Assembly: GCF_003012745.1 (NCBI RefSeq)
Contig: NZ_PXYK01000001.1
Span: forward strand, 186,001 to 250,000
Direction: 5' to 3'
From: Kumtagia ephedrae
GTDB lineage: Bacteria; Pseudomonadota; Alphaproteobacteria; Rhizobiales; Rhizobiaceae
Length of the DNA: 64,000 bases
Under the pieces are notes generated by a model. The model saw only the letters and a list, made by a program, of their open reading frames with translations, was not told where the DNA came from and did not search any database. The translations under genes were made by a program, and so were the position numbers. Below are positions 19,519-28,130 of this stretch, one piece after another (the stretch's first letter is position 1; every line of letters starts with the position of its first letter).

Positions 19519-19959
19519 ATGAGCGCCACCGGACTCGAGGCTTTCGACAAGACCTTGCAGATCACCAATACCTGGCTGAAGGACATCATGGCCGACCATG
19601 GACCGGACCGGCAGGTCGCCTGGCATGTGCTGAGCGCAGTGCTGCACACGATCCGCGACAGGCTGCCGGCCGATCTTTCCGCCCATTTGAGCGCACAGCT
19701 GCCGCTCCTGGTGCGCGGTGCCTATTACGACCGCTACGAGCCATCAAAGCAACCGATGCAATACCGCACGCTGGACGAGTTCCTGAAGCACATCGAGGAG
19801 GAGTTGCAGTTCGTCCGGCCGGTGGATGCGAAGGATGCGGCGCGCTCGGTCTTCAACGTGCTGTCGCACTACATCACGCCCGGCGAGGTGCGGAAGGTCC
19901 GCGAATCGCTGCCCGAGGACGTGCGCAGCCTGTGGCCCGACCCGGAGGTCAGGCACTAG
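19519..19959 (+). CDS. DUF2267 family protein
   Basis: 146-residue soluble, helical protein. Features of DUF2267 are visible: WHVLSAVLHTIRDRLP, LPLLVRGAYYDRYEPSK and a C-terminal repeat of the same type (VFNVLSHYITPGEVRKVRESLPEDVRSLWP). The function is unknown; relatives are often stress-associated. The ribosome site AGGAGG is ideal. It stands alone and converges on the small minus-strand ORF at 20105. Confidence 0.88.
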   Translation: MSATGLEAFDKTLQITNTWLKDIMADHGPDRQVAWHVLSAVLHTIRDRLPADLSAHLSAQLPLLVRGAYYDRYEPSKQPMQYRTLDEFLKHIEEELQFVRPVDAKDAARSVFNVLSHYITPGEVRKVRESLPEDVRSLWPDPEVRH

Positions 19960-20104
19960 ATCATATTCGTCGCATCCATCAGAGGTGCGGCGGGGCTCGA
20001 CCAAGCAAAGGCAGACCGCTCGGACTGCGGAACCTTGAGCCGCAATGGGTGTCCGGGTGTAGGTCCTGCCCTGCAACGCAGCGGGATCTGCCGGACGGCC
20101 GGCT

Positions 20105-20251
20105 TCAACCGCCTATTGTGCGCCGCGACAGCCTCAGACGCGGGAGAATCGGCTTGTCCTCGCGGCGCTTGCGGTTCGGCCCCTGTTCGCCAACAGGAAT
20201 GCCCCAGTGCTCACGGTAGATTTCCTCAAACAGAAACTTGACGGGGTGCAT
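20105..20251 (-). CDS. Candidate 48-residue protein divergent from lacI
   Basis: A short reading frame beginning MHPVKFLFEEIYREHWGIP and ending in a basic tail (NRKRREDKP ... LSRRTIGG). It has an exceptionally good ribosome site, GGAGG five bases before the ATG, and one of the four LacI-type operators lies 16 bases upstream of the start codon. No homologue comes to mind. It could be a true small gene controlled by the neighbouring LacI regulator or the 5' remnant of a larger lost gene. The surrounding 600 bases (19960-20555) contain no other gene I can support. Confidence 0.5.
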   Translation of the reverse strand: MHPVKFLFEEIYREHWGIPVGEQGPNRKRREDKPILPRLRLSRRTIGG

Positions 20252-20266
20252 GACTTCCTCCGAAAT

Positions 20267-20280
20267 TTGGATCGATTCAA
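20267..20280. promoter_or_regulatory. LacI-type operator O1
   Basis: TTGGATCGATTCAA, one mismatched pair from a perfect palindrome, centred 23 bases upstream of the small minus-strand ORF's ATG and 153 bases from O2. Confidence 0.75.
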
Positions 20281-20419
20281 GTGCTTTGCTGCAAAGAGCC
20301 GTCCGCTACCCAGGCGTGACGTCTCCCGGTTTGGACGGCCAAAGCGGTCGACTCGAATCTTCTATTCTCAAGCCCGGTCTTGAACGGGACCATCTGTGCG
20401 AGCATGTCGCAGCTCCAAC

Positions 20420-20433
20420 TTGGATCGATCCAA
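20420..20433. promoter_or_regulatory. LacI-type operator O2
   Basis: TTGGATCGATCCAA, a perfect 14-bp palindrome with the central CG typical of LacI/GalR operators, 32 bases (about three helix turns) from O3. Confidence 0.78.
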
Positions 20434-20451
20434 CCGTAACGAGCAGAGATA

Positions 20452-20465
20452 TTGGATCGATTCAA
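20452..20465. promoter_or_regulatory. LacI-type operator O3
   Basis: TTGGATCGATTCAA, identical to O1. It lies about 90 bases before the lacI GTG, in its probable promoter. Confidence 0.75.
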
Positions 20466-20499
20466 TCTTAGTCCGGTCACGGCAGATGTCAAGCGATAT

Positions 20500-20513
20500 T
20501 TGAATCGTTCCAA
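20500..20513. promoter_or_regulatory. LacI-type operator O4
   Basis: TTGAATCGTTCCAA, matching TTGRATCGWTYCAA, 42 bases before the lacI start. A repressor bound here would block lacI transcription (autoregulation). Confidence 0.7.
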
Positions 20514-20555
20514 GCCGCATGCTATCTAAAGCGCGACGTCAGGACAGGAGCGTGC

Positions 20556-21623
20556 GTGTCGAAACCATCGGTGAAGCTGGCTGATGTGGCCAAGGCGGCC
20601 GGCGTGTCGCATGGAACCGCCTCCAATGCCTTCAACCGCCCCGGGATCGTGCGCGAGGAGGTGCGCAGACGCATCTTCGAGGCCGCGCAGAAGCTCAACT
20701 ATGCCGGTCCCGATCCGCGCGGCCGGCTGCTGCGTGCCGGCAAGGTCAACGCCATCGGCGTCGCCACCGCCGAGCCGCTCTCCTATTTTTTCGCCGATCC
20801 TTTCGCCCGCGTGGTCATGTCGGGCATCTCCCAGGCCTGCGACGCGACCGGCGCCGGCATCTCGCTGGTCTCGGCCGCCAACCAGGAGCAGCTCGCCTGG
20901 AACATCCAGAGCGCCGTCGTCGACGGATTCATCGTCTTCTGCCTGGAGGACGGCTCGCGCCTGGTCGAGTTGACACGCGAGCGCAAGCTGCCATTCGTGG
21001 CGCTCGATTTCGGCTTCGACGACGAGACGATCGCCGCGATCGGCGTCGACGACGTGGCCGGTGCCCGGCTCGCCGCCAGCCATCTCACCGGCCTAGGACA
21101 CCGCCGCTTCGCCGTTCTGTCGCTGTCCTTCGCCGACACCGGCACCGGCCCGGCCTCGTTCGGCGAGGCTCGGAACGCGCTCTACTGCGGCACGCGGGCC
21201 CGCATCCGCGGCTACTTCCAGGCGCTGTCGCAAGCCGGGATCGACGAGTCGGGGGTGCCGATCTACGAGACCGACAATGACGAGGCCAGCACCTGGGCGG
21301 GGCTCGAACATGTCTTCTCCCTCCCCGAGCCACCTACCGCCATCCTCGCCATGTCCGACAAGGTGGCGCTGCACGCGCTGGACTGGCTGCGCGCACGCGG
21401 CATCGCCGTGCCCGGCGAGGTGTCGATCATCGGCTTCGACGGCGTCCCGGAGGGCGAATTCTCCGAGCCGCCGCTGACGACGATCGCCCAGCCGATGGCC
21501 GAGATGGGCCGCCGTGCGGTGGAAACGATCCTCGGCTTCGACGGCACCATCCGGCGCGAAACGTTCGACGTGGAACTGGTCGTGCGCGGCTCCACGGCGC
21601 CGCCCCCGGCCGGGCCGAACTGA
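20556..21623 (+). CDS. LacI family transcriptional regulator
   Basis: 355 residues. The N-terminal helix-turn-helix and hinge are canonical (VKLADVAKAAGVSHGTASNAF ... VREEVRRRIFEAAQKLNY), followed by a periplasmic-binding-protein-like sensor domain ending in GEVSIIGFDGVPEGEFSEPPLTTI. GTG start 20556 has CAGGAG upstream. Four copies of a TTGRATCGWTYCAA palindrome precede it, so it is very probably autoregulated. No sugar-catabolic operon lies beside it, so the effector is unknown. Confidence 0.93.
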   Translation: MSKPSVKLADVAKAAGVSHGTASNAFNRPGIVREEVRRRIFEAAQKLNYAGPDPRGRLLRAGKVNAIGVATAEPLSYFFADPFARVVMSGISQACDATGAGISLVSAANQEQLAWNIQSAVVDGFIVFCLEDGSRLVELTRERKLPFVALDFGFDDETIAAIGVDDVAGARLAASHLTGLGHRRFAVLSLSFADTGTGPASFGEARNALYCGTRARIRGYFQALSQAGIDESGVPIYETDNDEASTWAGLEHVFSLPEPPTAILAMSDKVALHALDWLRARGIAVPGEVSIIGFDGVPEGEFSEPPLTTIAQPMAEMGRRAVETILGFDGTIRRETFDVELVVRGSTAPPPAGPN

Positions 21624-21756
21624 CCGACCGGCCAGAAGTGCGATTTCTGCCGAGCCTCCCGGACAAGTTGTCTGCCGGTACCGCCTGCGAATTGCCCCTG
21701 GCGGCCGAAAGCTGTTAGCTGCCGTCGGAACGTCGGAGGGGAGGCGCGGAGCCGCG

Positions 21757-23409
21757 ATGCGACATAACTGGCTTGTCAGGTTCTGGCACTCCTTCTCGCT
21801 GATCGGCCTGCTCGTCGGCACGCTGTTCTTCGCAGCGTCCCTCACCCCGATGCTCGTCCCGCGCACCTTCATGATGCAGGGCGTGCTGTCCGGCCTTGCG
21901 GCGGCGGTCGGCTACGGGATCGGCGTGTTCGGCGGCTGGCTCTGGGCCTATCTCGAGCTGCCCGCGCCGAAGAACCGCGTCCTGCTGGTCACCAAGCTCG
22001 CCGCCGCCTTCGCCTGCGGCGCGATTGCCGTGGCCTTCCTCTGGCAGGCCTCCGCCTGGCAGAACTCGATCCGCACGCTGATGGGCGTGGAGCCGGTCGA
22101 GACGGCGCGCCCGCTGGAGGTCGGACTGATCGCGGCGCTGACCTTCGTGATCCTGCTCGCCCTGGCGCGGCTCTTCCGGCTCACGCTCGACTTCATTTCG
22201 CGCTGGCTGCAGCGGTTCGTGCCCCGCCGCGTCTCCTATGTGATCGGCACGGCGATCGCCGTCACCCTGTTCTGGTCGATCGCCGATGGCGTGCTGTTCA
22301 GGCTGGGGCTGCGGGCCGCCGACGCCTCCTTCCAGGCCGTCGATGCGCTGATGGAGCCCGAGACGCAGCGCCCGTCGGATCCGAACAGGACGGGCAGCGA
22401 CGCCTCGCTGATCCGCTGGGACGAGCTCGGACGGCAGGGTCAGCACTATATCGCCTCGGCCCCCACGGCTGCGCAACTGCAGCTTTTCGCCAAGAAGCCG
22501 GCGATGGACCCTATCCGCGTCTATGTCGGCCTGCGGCCGGCGCAAACGCCGGCGGAGCGCGCCAAGCTGGCGCTGGAGGAGCTGAAGCGGACCGGCGCCT
22601 TCGACCGCTCGCTGCTCGTCGTCATCACGCCGACGGGCACCGGCTGGGTCGATCCGGAGGCGATCGATCCCGCCGAATATCTGCATGACGGCGACATCGC
22701 CAGCGTCGCGGTGCAATACTCCTACCTCGCCAGCTGGCTGTCGCTGCTGGTCGAGCCCGGCTACGGCGCGGAGACGGCGCGCGCCCTGTTCTCCGAGGTC
22801 TACGGTTACTGGACCACCCTGCCCAGGGACCGGCGGCCGCAACTCTATTTGCACGGCCTCAGCCTCGGCGCCCTGAGCTCGGAGCAGTCGACCGAATTGT
22901 TCGAGGTGATCGGCGATCCCTATCACGGCGCGCTATGGAGCGGCCCGCCCTTCCCCAGCCGCATCTGGCGCTCGGTCACGCGCGACCGCGATCCCGGTTC
23001 GCCGGCCTGGCTGCCGCGCTTCCGCGACGGCTCCTATGTGCGCTTCACCAGCCAGGAGAACGCGCTGGCCATTCCGGGCGCGCATTGGGGGCCGATGCGG
23101 GTCGTCTACCTGCAATATGCCAGCGATCCGATCACCTTCTTCGACTACGCCTCGCTCTACCGCCAGCCCGACTGGATGGCCGAGCCGCGCGGCCCCGACG
23201 TATCGCCGGCGCTGCGCTGGTATCCGGTCGTGACCTTCCTGCAGCTGCTGCTGGACGTGGCGACGGCGACGACCACGCCGCTCGGCCACGGGCACGTCTA
23301 TGCCGCGCCGCATTACATCGACGCATGGGTCGAGGTGACCAACGTACAGGACCGGTCGGCGGCGGACATCGAGTTGCTGAAGCAGCATTTTCGCGCCCGC
23401 CAGCGGTGA
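21757..23409 (+). CDS. Membrane-anchored alpha/beta-hydrolase family protein
   Basis: 550 residues. About five hydrophobic helices occupy residues 10-190, then a soluble domain of about 340 residues. The nucleophile elbow appears as LYLHGLSLGALSSE (GxSxG form GLSLG), and the C-terminal histidine may be in GHGHVYAAPHYIDAW. This matches the two-part membrane Abhydrolase_9 group, whose role is unknown to me. ATG 21757 starts just before the first helix, after GGAGGGGAGGC. No obvious operon partner. Confidence 0.85.
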   Translation: MRHNWLVRFWHSFSLIGLLVGTLFFAASLTPMLVPRTFMMQGVLSGLAAAVGYGIGVFGGWLWAYLELPAPKNRVLLVTKLAAAFACGAIAVAFLWQASAWQNSIRTLMGVEPVETARPLEVGLIAALTFVILLALARLFRLTLDFISRWLQRFVPRRVSYVIGTAIAVTLFWSIADGVLFRLGLRAADASFQAVDALMEPETQRPSDPNRTGSDASLIRWDELGRQGQHYIASAPTAAQLQLFAKKPAMDPIRVYVGLRPAQTPAERAKLALEELKRTGAFDRSLLVVITPTGTGWVDPEAIDPAEYLHDGDIASVAVQYSYLASWLSLLVEPGYGAETARALFSEVYGYWTTLPRDRRPQLYLHGLSLGALSSEQSTELFEVIGDPYHGALWSGPPFPSRIWRSVTRDRDPGSPAWLPRFRDGSYVRFTSQENALAIPGAHWGPMRVVYLQYASDPITFFDYASLYRQPDWMAEPRGPDVSPALRWYPVVTFLQLLLDVATATTTPLGHGHVYAAPHYIDAWVEVTNVQDRSAADIELLKQHFRARQR

Positions 23410-23553
23410 AAACTCGTGCCTTTCGGCTCGAAAGCCGGGTCTTTCAGGTCGAAAGCGCGGCTGCCGGCGTCAAAAACGGCTTGAATACGCGGACAGGATT
23501 CCCATTTCTCAAGCAGACCGCGGCATCCCGCCGTGGTTGAGCAAGGAACGGCC

Positions 23554-24024
23554 ATGAACGATCAGGTCCTTCACGGCGAGATCATCCAGTCGCGGCTCGA
23601 CGACGTGCGCGCCTATGACGGCGTCCGCTCGCGGCGTATCTTCGCCTTCCTCATCGACTATCTGATCGTCCTTTTGCTGCTCATCCCCTTCGGCCTCGTC
23701 GTGCTCCTGCTCGGGCTGATCACCTTCGGCATCGGCTGGGGCCTGTTCGGCGTGCTCGGGCCGCTGGTGGCGATCGTCTATGTCTGGAACACGCTCGGCG
23801 GCGCCAGCCAGGCAACCGTCGGCATGCGCGCCATGGGCATCCGCCTCGACCGCCTGGACGGGCGGCCGGTCGACGGGCTCTTCGCCGTCGTCCATTCGGT
23901 GCTGTTCTGGGCGGGCAACGTCATCCTGACGCCGCTGGTGCTGCTAGTGACGCTGTTTGCCGACCGCAAGCGCACCTTGCACGACCTGCTGCTCGGCACG
24001 GTGGTGACCCGCACCGACCGCTGA
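23554..24024 (+). CDS. RDD family membrane protein
   Basis: 156 residues with three to four membrane helices. The RDD hallmark is present: the charged first helix region SRRIFAFLIDYLIVLLL with Arg and Asp, then ATVGMRAMGIRLDR and FADRKRTLHDLLLGTVVTR. Family function is poorly defined (some are ion exchangers). It precedes bpt, separated by 105 bases. Confidence 0.9.
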   Translation: MNDQVLHGEIIQSRLDDVRAYDGVRSRRIFAFLIDYLIVLLLLIPFGLVVLLLGLITFGIGWGLFGVLGPLVAIVYVWNTLGGASQATVGMRAMGIRLDRLDGRPVDGLFAVVHSVLFWAGNVILTPLVLLVTLFADRKRTLHDLLLGTVVTRTDR

Positions 24025-24129
24025 CTGCGCCCCACCGCGCGGTCTCGTGAAACCGCCGCGTCAATTCTCCTGTTGAATTTTTCGCCGTTGGGGCCAAGGT
24101 AGAGGGATTCGTGGACTCCTCGGACCCTG

Positions 24130-24888
24130 ATGACCCACCATCCGACCCAGTCGCCGCAGTTCTTCCTGACCGCCCCCTCTCCCTGTCCCTATGTCGACGG
24201 CCAGTTCGAGCGCAAGGTGTTCACGCATCTCGTCGGCGACAAGGCCCGCGAGATGAACGACCTGCTCACCCAGGGCGGCTTCCGCCGGTCGCAGAACATC
24301 GCCTACCGGCCGGCCTGCGAATCCTGCCGCTCCTGCGTGTCGGTGCGCATCCTGGCGGGTGAGTTTTCACCGTCGAAGAACATGCGCCGGGTGATCGCCC
24401 GCAACGCCGACCTGATCGGCGCGATCAGCGACGCCGAGCCTTCGACCGAGCAGTACTCGCTGTTCCGCAGCTATCTCGACGCCCGCCACCGCAAGGGCGG
24501 CATGTCGGAAATGACGGTGCTCGACTACGCCATGATGGTCGAGGACACGCATGTCCAGACCAAGATCATCGAATACCGCCGCCGCGGCCCCGACAGCTTC
24601 ATCACCGGGCGCGGCGAAGGCGAGCTGATCGCGGTGGCGCTCTCGGACAAGATGGCGGACGGCCTGTCGATGGTCTACTCCTACTACAATCCCGAGCTCG
24701 AGGACCGGTCTCTGGGCACCTACATGATCCTCGACCACATCGCCCGCGCCAGGGCCGAGGGCCTGCCCCATGTCTATCTCGGCTATTGGGTCAACGGCTC
24801 GCGCAAGATGAACTATAAGGTGCGCTTCACGCCGCAGGAGCATCTCGGCCCGCGCGGCTGGGAGCGGTACAAGAACGAAGCCGTCTGA
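24130..24888 (+). CDS. bpt: Aspartate/glutamate leucyltransferase (N-degron pathway)
   Basis: 252 residues. Transfers leucine from Leu-tRNA to proteins with N-terminal Asp or Glu, marking them for ClpS/ClpAP. The conserved N-terminal [16 protein letters not shown] and the cysteine-rich [16 protein letters not shown] are present, together with the GNAT-like [18 protein letters not shown] near the C-terminus. Length and start fit the bacterial Bpt group. Confidence 0.95.
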   Translation: MTHHPTQSPQFFLTAPSPCPYVDGQFERKVFTHLVGDKAREMNDLLTQGGFRRSQNIAYRPACESCRSCVSVRILAGEFSPSKNMRRVIARNADLIGAISDAEPSTEQYSLFRSYLDARHRKGGMSEMTVLDYAMMVEDTHVQTKIIEYRRRGPDSFITGRGEGELIAVALSDKMADGLSMVYSYYNPELEDRSLGTYMILDHIARARAEGLPHVYLGYWVNGSRKMNYKVRFTPQEHLGPRGWERYKNEAV

Positions 24889-24942
24889 CCGATCCTTCCG
24901 GACCACCGTTTCCTCCTCATCCTCCGTCCGGGAGCAATCCTC

Positions 24943-25842
24943 TTGCCTGCCTCATCCCCGCACCATGCGAAGGGTCTCGCCTTGACCGCCGTCGGCGGCC
25001 TGACCCTGACATTCGACGTACCGCTCATCCGCCTGGCCGACGGCGACCACTGGTCCATCCTGCTGCTGCGCAGCTCGACGACCTTGATCGCCACCCTGCT
25101 GATCTGGCTGGCGTGGCGCGGCCTGCGCGGCAATGCGCCGTCGCTGATCCCCGGCAAAGCCGGCCTGATCGTCGCCGCGCTCTATGGCCTGTCGTCCATC
25201 ACCTTCATGACGAGCGTCTATCATACCTCGACGGCCAACGTGGTTTTCATCCTGGCGTTCAACTCGATGTTCGCCGCCCTGCTGTCATGGCTGTTGCTCG
25301 GCGAGCGCCCCGCCGTCTCGACCCTGATCACCATGGCCGTCATGGCCGGCGGCGTGTTCATCATCGTCAGCGCCTCGATGGGCAGCGGCCATCTGTTCGG
25401 CGACCTGATGGCCGTCGTGACCGCGATGCTGATCGCCTCGGCGATCACCATCAGCCGGTCGACCGGCAGGGACATGGGTTTTGCCGCGCTGGTGGCGGTG
25501 CTGATCCCGCTGGCCGTCGCCGCCCCGATGGTCGCGACCACCGGGCTCAGCGTCGCGGCGCCCTGGTGGATCATCCTCAACGGCGCGGTGGTCATGCCCG
25601 TCGCCTTCTTCTGCCTCGCCACCGGACCCAAATACCTGTCCGGTCCGGAGGTGGCGATGTTCTACCTGCTGGAGACGGTTCTGGCGCCGATCTGGGTGTG
25701 GATGATCTTCGCCGAGGTGCCGGCCAGCCCCACCCTGGCCGGCGGCGCCATCCTGATCGTCGCCCTGGTGGCGCATTCGCTGTGGCAATTGAACCACGGG
25801 CGCAGGCGCAAGGCAGCCGGCGCGCTGCGGCATCCGGCGTAG
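24943..25842 (+). CDS. EamA/DMT family transporter
   Basis: 299 residues with ten predicted membrane helices in two EamA repeats (first around GGLTLTFDVPLIRLADG, second starting at GDLMAVVTAMLIASAIT). The TTG at 24943 is used as start after GGGAGCAATCC; the next internal starts would lose helix one. The substrate is not predictable; relatives export amino acids or metabolites. It follows bpt by 54 bases. Confidence 0.87.
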   Translation: MPASSPHHAKGLALTAVGGLTLTFDVPLIRLADGDHWSILLLRSSTTLIATLLIWLAWRGLRGNAPSLIPGKAGLIVAALYGLSSITFMTSVYHTSTANVVFILAFNSMFAALLSWLLLGERPAVSTLITMAVMAGGVFIIVSASMGSGHLFGDLMAVVTAMLIASAITISRSTGRDMGFAALVAVLIPLAVAAPMVATTGLSVAAPWWIILNGAVVMPVAFFCLATGPKYLSGPEVAMFYLLETVLAPIWVWMIFAEVPASPTLAGGAILIVALVAHSLWQLNHGRRRKAAGALRHPA

Positions 25843-26031
25843 AACGGCACGGCTGCAGCGTGCAGTCGGTCGCACCGCTCCTGGCGGCGCCGACGCTTCC
25901 GGCTCCCCGATCCGGTTGCCGCAAGGCCCCGCCGCGTGCCCACAATTTTCGCCGCGCCTGCCGATTTTCTGCTATCGGCAGCGACGGCTGGTTCGCGCCG
26001 GCCGTCAGTCGCGTCAGCAGAGAACCGCATC

Positions 26032-27141
26032 ATGACCTTGCGTCCGAAACAGGCCCCGATCGTCGCCGCCCTCCCCGTCACCGTGCCCTTCGTCGGACCG
26101 GAAGCGCAGCAGCGGGCGAGCGGCCGGACCTTTCGCGCCCGCATCGGCGCCAACGAAAGCAGCTTCGGCCCGGCGCCGTCGGTGATCCGCAAGATGCAGG
26201 AAGTCGCGGCCGACCAGTGGATGTACTGCGACCCGGATAATTTCGACCTCAAGGCGGCGCTCGCCGCGCATCTCGGGGTCGGCTTCGACAATGTCGTGGT
26301 CGGCGAAGGCATAGACGGGCTGCTCAATCTCGCCGTGCGCATCTTCGTGGCACCCGGGCAAGCAGTGGTGACCTCGCTCGGCGCCTACCCGACCTTCAAC
26401 TTCCATGTCGACGGGTTCGGCGGGCGACTGGTCAAGGTTGCCTACGAGAACGACCGGGAGAGCCTGGACGGGCTGCTCGCGGCCGTGCGCCGCGACAACG
26501 CGGCGATGGTCTACCTGTCCAATCCCGACAATCCGATGGGGACATGGTGGGAGGCCGACGACGTCTCCCGCTTCGCCGACGCCCTGCCCGAGACCACCCT
26601 GTTCGTGCTCGACGAGGCCTATGGCGAGACCGGGCCGGATTCGGCGCTGCCGCCGATTTCCGTCGACCGGCCGAACGTCATCCGCATGCGGACCTTTTCC
26701 AAGGCCTACGGGCTGGCCGGGCTGCGTTGCGGCTATGCAGTCGGCGAGACGCAGGTGATCGCCGACTTCGAGAAGGTGCGCAACCACTACGGCGTCAGCC
26801 GCATGGCGCAGATCGCCGGCGAGGCCGCACTCGCCGACCAGGCCTGGCTCGCCGAGGTCAAGGCCAAGGTCGCCGCCGGCCGCCGGCGCATCGCGGCGAT
26901 CGCCCGCGACAACGGACTTTCGCCGATCGAGTCGGCGACCAATTTCGTCACCATCGACTGCGGCGGCGACGGCGCCTTCGCGCTCAGGGTGATGCAGAAC
27001 CTGCTCGCCCGCGACGTGTTCATCCGCAAGCCCATGGTGCCGGTGCTCGACCGCTGCATCCGCGTCAGCGTCGGCCTCGACCCCGAACTCGACATCTTCG
27101 CCGAAGAGCTGCCGCGCGCGCTCGCCGGCGCCCGCGGCTGA
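26032..27141 (+). CDS. Class I/II aminotransferase, HisC-like
   Basis: 369-residue PLP enzyme. The PLP lysine motif is RTFSKAYGLAGLRCGYAV; IGANESSFGPAPSVI and YLSNPDNPMGTWW are typical of histidinol-phosphate aminotransferase relatives, and the C-terminal arginine is in RCIRVSVG. Because it lies outside a his operon it may be a paralogue acting on another amino acid. ATG 26032 starts at the conserved region; the 190 bases before it are non-coding. Confidence 0.88.
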   Translation: MTLRPKQAPIVAALPVTVPFVGPEAQQRASGRTFRARIGANESSFGPAPSVIRKMQEVAADQWMYCDPDNFDLKAALAAHLGVGFDNVVVGEGIDGLLNLAVRIFVAPGQAVVTSLGAYPTFNFHVDGFGGRLVKVAYENDRESLDGLLAAVRRDNAAMVYLSNPDNPMGTWWEADDVSRFADALPETTLFVLDEAYGETGPDSALPPISVDRPNVIRMRTFSKAYGLAGLRCGYAVGETQVIADFEKVRNHYGVSRMAQIAGEAALADQAWLAEVKAKVAAGRRRIAAIARDNGLSPIESATNFVTIDCGGDGAFALRVMQNLLARDVFIRKPMVPVLDRCIRVSVGLDPELDIFAEELPRALAGARG

Positions 27142-27162
27142 CCGAGGATTGCGTCGGCAGGC

Positions 27163-27579
27163 TCAGCCTGTCTTGCCGGCGTCGTCAGCCGGACCGACGA
27201 TGCCCCATCTCACGCCGAAGCGGTCGCGCAGCTGTCCGTAGAGGTCGCCCCAGAAGGCCACCTCGAAGGGCATGACCACCTCGAGTCCGGCAGCTACCGC
27301 CCGGTCCCACCACAGGCGCGGCGCGCTGGAGATGATGTGCAGCGTCACGCTCTCCACCGGCTTCGGTCCGAAGCCGTATTCGGGGAACGGGTCGTTCAGC
27401 ATCAAGGCTCCGTCGTTGATCTCCAGGTGCAGATGGATCAGCCGGCCGTCCTCGACCGTCCGGCGATCCACTTCCATGGCGGCGAAAGCCTTCTTGTAGA
27501 GCTCGCCGGCCTCATGGGCATTGTCGACCTGCACATAAGGAACGACGCCTGCCATTTTCATTGCGGAATGTTCGGGCAC
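27163..27579 (-). CDS. Glyoxalase/VOC family protein, PhnB-like
   Basis: 138 residues. Begins VVPYVQVDNAHEAGELYKKAF and ends FWGDLYGQLRDRFGVRWGIV, the PhnB-like arrangement of two beta-alpha-beta-beta-beta units. The GTG start at 27579 has a perfect AAGGAGG site. It is the last gene of a four-gene set with the YCII protein, ECF sigma factor and SnoaL protein; VOC, SnoaL and YCII proteins are known cargo of ECF41/ECF42 loci. Its substrate is unknown. Confidence 0.87.
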   Translation of the reverse strand: MPEHSAMKMAGVVPYVQVDNAHEAGELYKKAFAAMEVDRRTVEDGRLIHLHLEINDGALMLNDPFPEYGFGPKPVESVTLHIISSAPRLWWDRAVAAGLEVVMPFEVAFWGDLYGQLRDRFGVRWGIVGPADDAGKTG

Positions 27580-27609
27580 GATGTTCCTCCTTGTCTTTGC
27601 GGTGGAAAA

Positions 27610-28053
27610 TCAGGGTTTCAGGTCGACCGCGGCACGTATGCTGCCGTCCATGTAGAACGGCACCGACTCGTGCTCATGCACGATCTTCCAGCCGCCTTCG
27701 ATCTTGCGGAATCCGAGCGTGCTGCGGAACCAAAGCTCCTGTCGCCCTTCGTCGCGCTTGTTGCCGGCCAGGCAGTTCAGACCGTGGCTGAAGGCCACGT
27801 CGTCGCCGGCCATCACCGTCAGGTCACGCAACTCGAGTTCGAGCGGCCCGTCCCAAGTCCGGAACCAGGCATCGAGATCGGCAGCGCCCGAGCCGGCATC
27901 GACGAGCGGCGGCGCAAGCGAGAAATGCACGTAGCCAGACGCCACATGTGACGACGCCACATCGGCGTCCTTGCGGCGAATGGCGTCGGCCCATTGCTCG
28001 ATGACGGCCCGAACCTGCGCCTCTTCTCCATTGGTGGAAAGCCGGGTGCTCAT
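27610..28053 (-). CDS. SnoaL/ketosteroid-isomerase-like protein
   Basis: 147 residues of NTF2-like fold: EEAQVRAVIEQWADAIRRKD at the start, WFRTWDGPLELELRDLTV and GGWKIVHEHESVPF at the end. ATG 28053 is preferred over GTG 28062 because AGGAG sits eight bases before it. It lies 77 bases after the sigma factor gene. The reaction is unknown. Confidence 0.87.
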   Translation of the reverse strand: MSTRLSTNGEEAQVRAVIEQWADAIRRKDADVASSHVASGYVHFSLAPPLVDAGSGAADLDAWFRTWDGPLELELRDLTVMAGDDVAFSHGLNCLAGNKRDEGRQELWFRSTLGFRKIEGGWKIVHEHESVPFYMDGSIRAAVDLKP

Positions 28054-28130
28054 CGTGTTCACTCCTGTCCTTGCTCCTCACGCCAAGGACGAAGGGAGGC
28101 GGAACGTTCCGACAGCTCGGCGGAAAAAGG

